In this document: positions 58,268 through 64,000 of the stretch, in pieces | Numbering within the stretch: the first letter of the stretch is position 1 | Layout of the letters: each line of letters starts with the position of its first letter | NCBI GenBank assembly: GCA_003008705.1 | Contig: PDUO01000043.1 | Coordinates: 285,489-349,488 of the forward strand | DNA from: Pezicula radicicola | Taxonomy: Eukaryota; Ascomycota; Leotiomycetes; Helotiales; Dermateaceae | Reading direction: 5' to 3' | Length of the DNA stretch: 64,000 nt | Program-made: the position numbers and the translations under genes | Notes under the pieces: generated by a model | Seen by the model: only the letters and a program-made list of their open reading frames with translations | Database searches by the model: none | What the model was told of the DNA's origin: nothing

Positions 58268-58285
58268 CCTAACCCTAACCCTAAC
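58268..58285 (+). repeat. Interstitial telomere-type repeat (CCTAAC)3
   Basis: Three perfect copies of the fungal telomere unit (TTAGGG on the other strand), 22 bases to the right of the MITE. Confidence 0.8.
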
Positions 58286-58858
58286 TCATTTGTTTGCATG
58301 TGAAGCCGCCAAGCGAATCCATCGCAGGAGGTACAAGGACATATTGACGGACACTGGCTCTGGACAACACGGGAGATGCATACCATAATGTTGCTGATAT
58401 TATACAACGAGACATGCATCCAAATACTTTGGACGTGAGTGGAGAGGGATCACAGGCTGAATTGGCTGATGTGAACATCTCCAACGCCCTCGGCCTCCCC
58501 TTTTCCTTTTCAACATGGGCGTTTCCGACCCCTGTTTGGACCTCGGCTCTTGGCCACGACTACGGTAGGTAAGTGTCTTCTCTCAGCACTCACCACACTG
58601 AATCGTCCCGTCAATAATCTGGTCTAGATGACCACCTGCCAAAGACCTAACGCTTAACTCTAGCCTTCTCCTCCCCTCCCCAAGACGTATATCTCCTGCA
58701 TCTTTCTGAACTCCTTGAGTTTACATCTTCCCGCGCCAAACAAAAGCTGCTATCAATCCTACATTCCTACTGTAAGTTCAAACCCTCTTCGTCCTGCTGT
58801 CTGTCCTTCTGATTGACACCGCTCCCCCAGATCCAGTGCGCAGAAATCGCAGGAAACC

Positions 58859-61105
58859 ATGGCACCAATACCGCAAGATCCCCAAGCCTATGCGCAGTCT
58901 TTAACCGTCCCTCCTCCTCCTGGGTCGGCCTACTCACTCCCAATTCCCGGCAGCGAGCGTGATGGCCGGTCTGCCGTCTATAGACATTGGCGATTCGTCA
59001 ATGGGCCATTACTCCAGACTGTCGATCCGGCCGTTCTTACAGCTCACGATATGTTCGAGGCTTCTGCAAAGAGAAGACCTAATGCGAGATGTTTGGGTCA
59101 ACGGCCGTGGAATCCGGCCACGAAGACTTTTGGAAAATATGAATGGATGACTTATGCAGAGACTGCAGAGAGGAGGCGGAATTTCGGTGTCGGTATCGTC
59201 GACCTTCACAAGAAGGCTGGAGTCCAAGACTCGAAATATGGTGTCGGTTTATGGTGTCAGAACAGGCCTGAATGGCAAATAACTGGTAGGTTCTGAAGCA
59301 TGCGAACGTAAGTACCAGCAAGAAACTAATTACTATGCCTCCCAGACTTGGGATGCATGTCACAATCTCTGTTCACAGTATCAATCTACGATACCCTTGG
59401 CCCCGATACTACGGAATACATCATCAACCATGCATCTCTAGCTTGTGTTGTGACATCTCTCCCTCATGTCCCAACCCTCCTGAAGCTTGCCGCGGCCTCT
59501 CGGATACCAACTCTCAAGCTAATTGTCTCCCTTGATCCTCTCGAGGCCGGTGAACAACCTGGAAACTCCAAAAAATCAATTCTGAATGCTTTGGCTGCAG
59601 ATGCTGGGGTTTCGATCCATTATATTGGAGATATTGAAGCGATTGGTGCTGCAGCTTCTTCGGCTCCCATGAATCCTCCTCGTCCAGAAGACATCATCAC
59701 AATTAATTATACCTCTGGGACAACTGGCAACCCCAAAGGTGTCGTTCTTACCCATGCAAACGCTGTAGCAGCCGCGTCGACTGCCCGAGTCACAAGTGAT
59801 AGCGTCCCCAATGACGTCTTGTGTTCCTATCTACCCCTTGCTCATATTTACCAGCGAGTAGCCGAACACGGTTGTCTATTTGTCGGATGTGCGATTGGAT
59901 ACTTCCATGGTGATATCTTAGGCCTTGTCGATGATCTGAAACTTCTCCGGCCTACGACATTTAACTCTGTGCCTCGTCTTTACAACAGATTTGGCACTGT
60001 CCTGAAGGCCAACACTGTTGATGCTCCAGGTGTGAAGGGAGCAATTGGACGACATGTTATAAACGGCAAGCTAGCAGCAATGAAGCTCCCACCCGGTCAA
60101 GCAACCAATAGGCATGCACTTTATGATCGTATTTACACACCCAAGATAACAAGCGCATTTGGTCTCCAAAGAGCCCGGGGTATGGTCACTGGATCTGCTC
60201 CCATCGACCCAAGTCTTCACCAATTCCTTCGCGCAGCCTTTGGAAATGATTTCATTCAAGGCTACGGCCTAACAGAAACATATGCCGTCTCTCTTGCACA
60301 GCTAAAAGGAGATTACTCGGCTGGTAATTGCGGTGCTCTTGCAGTCTCCATGGAAGCTTGTCTGCAATCAGTACCCGACATGGAATACTTAGTGACAGAT
60401 TCTCCTAATCCTCGCGGTGAGCTTCTCATGAGAGGTAATACTCAGTTCCGGGAGTACTACAAGAACGAGGCCGAAACGGCCAAGGCTATTGATGCAGACG
60501 GCTGGTTCCACACCGGTGACATCGCAGAGATAGACACCCTGGGTCGCTTCAAGATCGTTGACCGGGTAAAGAATGTCCTGAAGCTGGCACAAGGAGAATA
60601 CGTCTCACCAGAGAGAATTGAGAATGTCTACCTAGCCAACTGCAGCCTCTTTACCATGGCCTACGTACATGGAGACTCCACACAAGCTTTCCTTGTCTCG
60701 ATCTTTGGCGTTGACCCCGTAGCATTTGCTTTGTTTGCGAGCGGAATTCTCAAGAAGAAAATCGAGTCTACTGATCTTGAGGCTGTGCGAGCAGCTACAA
60801 AGGACGATAGGGTGCGAAAAGCTGTCATCAAGGAGCTGGATAAGATTGGCAAGAAGAGTAAGTTCAACAGCTACGAGAGAGTCCGTGCTTGCCACCTGGA
60901 AATTGACCCCTTCACAATTGACAATGAGCTTTTAACTCCTACGTAAGACTTCCCTTTCCCTCTAAACCGCCATAACCTGGCTGACATGAACACCAATAGT
61001 TTGAAACTTAAGAGACCCCAAACAGCAAAGAAGTTCAGAGAGCATATTGATCGGATGTACGAGGAGGCGTTGTCAGAAGAGAAGGCCCCTAAGCCCATGT
61101 TGTAG
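58859..61105 (+). CDS. Long-chain fatty acid-CoA ligase
   Basis: Exons 58859-59285, 59346-60942 and 61000-61105 join in phase to 709 residues. The adenylate-forming domain is intact: P-loop-like YTSGTTGNPKG (264-274), the A-motif GYGLTETYAV, and the GWFHTGDIAEIDTLGRFKIVDR plus KLAQGEYVSPERIE motifs of long-chain acyl-CoA synthetases. It activates fatty acids to acyl-CoA with ATP. No transmembrane helix is seen and the C-terminus (KPML) is not a peroxisomal PTS1, so location cannot be read from the ends. The gene is convergent with the H+-ATPase gene. Confidence 0.94.
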
Positions 61106-61556
61106 ATTACAGTTACTTGCTATCATAAGGGTTGTTACATTCATGTTTGTGTACATAAATCATGCTCTGTCGCTAAAGACATGACCATTTGAGCAGGTAG
61201 AAAATCAACAACCCAATTTTCACCACCTCATGTCCAAGCAGAGCCCAGCGAGTGCCGTTGGCCATATTGCTATAGCGGGTTCACCGCAGGATAGGAGAGA
61301 GATCTGAAAGAACGTCTTCCTCATCACTCAATCTAAGCAACTTATAATAACGTGTCTTATTGCAGAACGACCTTTTATTGAGCACTATCTAGCCAGGGTA
61401 CACCGAAAGATATGCACCAGACTCAATCCTTTCGATATCTGCCAATAAGCAATCTCTAGCGCTTTTATGAATTAAACGACAACTGCAGAGTGCAGTTCGC
61501 AATTTGTCAGACCCTCCCATGAACAATGCAAGCACACGGAAACCCCTCCGACAACC
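61106..61556. other. Convergent 3' region
   Basis: 451 bases between convergent genes, presumably 3' untranslated sequence; nothing else recognised. Confidence 0.45.
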
Positions 61557-64000
61557 TTAGGACTCCTTTTCGTGCTTTGTGGATACACGGTTAAGTGTCA
61601 CAACTACAAACCTGGTTAGCTCAAGAATCTCAACGGACTGCTCGACGTGGGGCACGACGTTTAAAACTTACCAAAGTCCTCAAGACTCTTCTTGTCTTTC
61701 TTTGTCGACTTTCCATGCATGAAGTTGTCAAAGCCGACGCTATCTTGAAGGAGATAGTAGACGCCGCCCATGATGCAGAACACGCCAAAGGAGAAGATCC
61801 AGATACGGACAACCGCAACAATGGAAGTCTCTCCGCCGACGAACCAACCAAAGAGTGTGAAAAAGGTTGCGATAATATCGACAACCAGGATAGCCCCAGT
61901 CAATTGCCACGAAGGAAGAGAGGACCAAAATGGACCATTGGCACGGGTGATGAATATAAGCCAGTTCTCCGTAAGAGAGATCTCCAAGAAGACAACCTCA
62001 TCGAGGACACCGAAATTCTGAACAATACCTCCGTTTTCACCACGAGCGATCATAGTCGTAAGAGTGATCCATGTACCAATCGCAAGGATGACGCCGAGGA
62101 GAATCGACATACCCCAAAGCTTTGGTAGGTTCCACTTGACAGGTGCTTTGGAGAAAGGAGCATTGTCGTAGGCAATAGCTAATGTTGCAACATCAGCGAA
62201 AATCGCGATGAAAACAATCAACTCGATGTTGAGCGATCTATTAAGGATGGCGATCCAGAGTCCAAGGAAGATCTCTAGGTGGATGGACAAGGCAATACGA
62301 TAGACAACGTACGCGTACATGCGATGGAAAATCTGTCGAGAGGTCTTGAGCGCATCGATAATAGCACCAAGACCGGGTGCCAAGAAGACAATATCAGCAG
62401 CGGAACGAGCAGCATCGGAAGCACCCTCAACAGCAATACCGGTATCAGCTCTCTTCAAAGATGGAGCGTCATTGACACCATCACCTGTCATGGCAACGAG
62501 GTAACCACGCTTTTGGAGAATTTCAACGACGTTGTACTTGTGCTGGGGAAAGACTTCAGCAAAACCATCTGCGGCCTCGACGAAATCATAAACCTCTGAA
62601 CCTGGCATGTCACCCTCGCCGCCGAGTCCAAGACGCTCAGCATTGTAGACGTTAGTACCGAGACCGAGTTGGCGGGAAGTCTCACGGGCAATGCCGACAG
62701 CATCACCGGTTAACATCTTGATCTTCAGACCGAGGGTCTTGGCTTCATTGATAGTGCGGGCAGTGTCGTGACGAGGAGGGTCGGAGCAGGGCATGATTCC
62801 AAGGATTTCCCATTGGCCTTCACCACGCTTACGGGCAACACCAAGAGATCGAAATCCTCGACTAGCAAACTCGCTGACCTTGTCCTTGTATGCCTTATCA
62901 ATGTGATCCGGAACTGGGTGGTCTTCGGAGACGGTCCTCAAGACGAACAATGGGGCACCCTTGACGCAGATGATGCGCTCACCCTGAGGCGATTCGACAA
63001 CAGATTGTACCTTCTTTGAAACGGGGTCGAAAGGGTGAAAGTCGATAACTTTGTATTTGGAGATAACAGACTTTGCACGTGGATAGAGTCGAAGAGCCTT
63101 TAGGAATGCCTTGTCGATGGCATCAATACCCTTCTTCTTACGAGTAGCAGCGAGACAAGCAGTCAGCATGAGATCATTAGGGTCAACACCTTCAACGCAG
63201 AAGGGCTCGGCGAGAGAGAGTTTGTTCTTTGTCAGTGTACCAGTCTTGTCCGAGCAAAGAATTTCGACACCAGCCAAGGATTCGATTGCAGAGAGCTTTT
63301 GAACAATGGCCTGCTTCTTAGCAAGATATGCAGCGCCGACAGCCATGGTTGTAGTAACGACAGCAGGTAGACCGACAGGAACGCCAATAATAGTGATGGC
63401 CAGAGTATACTCAAGAATCTTGACAATTGGGTTGGAGCGGTAGAAGGAGGAGATCCAGACAACCAAGTTGGTGAAGATAACCAAGACCAAGAGAATCGTA
63501 CCAATGCCATTGAGAACTTCGGTGAAATGGCCAGTACCAGCGGAGGCTTTGTTGACAAGAGCGGCAGCCCGACCAACGTATGTGTTGTCACCAGTGGCCG
63601 TGATAACCATAAAGGCCTCACCACGCTTGACATTAGAAGAAGCAAAACAACTGTCACCGTGGTGCTTTTCAACTGCAAGGGATTCGCCAGTAATAGCAGA
63701 CTGATCGACCTGAAGATAAGAGTCCTCGGTGACAATGCGACCATCGGCAGGAATGATAGTTCCCTACGAAAAAGAAATGTCAGAGCCTATACAAGAATCC
63801 GCATCACCCATATCACCTTGACCTTGAGTGATCAAGTGGGCTAGTGTAGCTTGGACAGAATGACTGGTAGTGCAACAAAAGAAACCGACTCACCTCTTCA
63901 ATTTGAAGGATATCGCCAGGAACAACCATATTAGCTTCGATCTCAATAAGCTCGCCATCACGGAGAACAACAGCTTTCAGAGCGAGAGTCTTCTTAAGTT
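61557..64000 (-). CDS. PMA1: Plasma-membrane H+-ATPase (P3A), 5' end missing
   Basis: Visible exons 63894-64000 (cut by the window edge), 61672-63763 and 61557-61603, joined in phase. The part present runs from the actuator domain ([22 protein letters not shown], with the TGES loop) through membrane segments ([20 protein letters not shown]). It then covers the phosphorylation site [13 protein letters not shown], the nucleotide domain (KGAPLFVL), [20 protein letters not shown] and [11 protein letters not shown], to the C-terminal segments. The 47-nt last exon gives [15 protein letters not shown], the regulatory tail. The enzyme pumps protons out at the plasma membrane and drives secondary uptake. 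About 200 N-terminal residues lie outside the window. Confidence 0.95.

Overview
The window is nuclear DNA of a filamentous ascomycete (Pezizomycotina; Leotiomycetes is possible but is only a weak inference). This is shown by short spliceosomal introns (about 45-260 nt, mostly GTANGT/GTGAGT donors with CTAAC-type branch sites), a Zn2Cys6 regulator, a fungal Pma1-type proton pump, an Ede1-type endocytic scaffold, Pns1, MARVEL and EMC7 homologues, and an AT-rich segment at the left edge that resembles RIP-affected sequence. About 22 protein genes can be modelled; most exon junctions could be fixed from reading frame and splice signals. One base is ambiguous (N at 2385).

Left region (1-12.4 kb): an AT-rich, gene-free border with diverged repeats is followed by a compact catabolic cluster. 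It holds a Zn2Cys6 transcription factor (2286-4641, -), a hydantoin-racemase-like enzyme (5302-6096, +), an N-carbamoyl-D-amino-acid-hydrolase-like enzyme (8680-9765, -) and a hydantoinase/dihydropyrimidinase-like enzyme (10478-12385, +). Together these are the three enzymes of the bacterial 'hydantoinase process' (racemise a 5-substituted hydantoin, open the ring, remove the carbamoyl group) beside a candidate regulator. A membrane glycoprotein gene and a tRNA-Leu(CAG)-like gene with a damaged acceptor stem lie inside the cluster. The regulator/racemase and carbamoylase/hydantoinase pairs are divergent, and their promoter regions share CGGCAAGT and CAACTTGGCC words. This is the most interesting system in the window.

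Middle region (12.4-47 kb): a 2.2 kb empty stretch, then mostly housekeeping genes: a 1030-residue conserved fungal protein of unknown function, an F-box-like protein, a decayed gene, the Ede1 scaffold, a small coiled-coil protein, alpha-tubulin, a di-lysine ER membrane protein, a WW/glycine-zipper protein, an omega-like glutathione transferase, a Na+/H+ antiporter, RNase H1 and a bifunctional PFK-2/FBPase-2. After a 3.6 kb gene-free stretch comes a Pns1/choline-transporter-like protein.

Right region (47-64 kb): a Rab4/Ypt4-like GTPase with an internal insertion, a second WW/glycine-zipper protein, EMC7, a MARVEL protein, O-acetylhomoserine sulfhydrylase, a long-chain acyl-CoA synthetase, and the plasma-membrane H+-ATPase, cut by the right edge. 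Two copies of a short TA-flanked inverted-repeat element (MITE) lie at 51.7 and 58.1 kb; the second is 22 bp from three telomere-type repeats.
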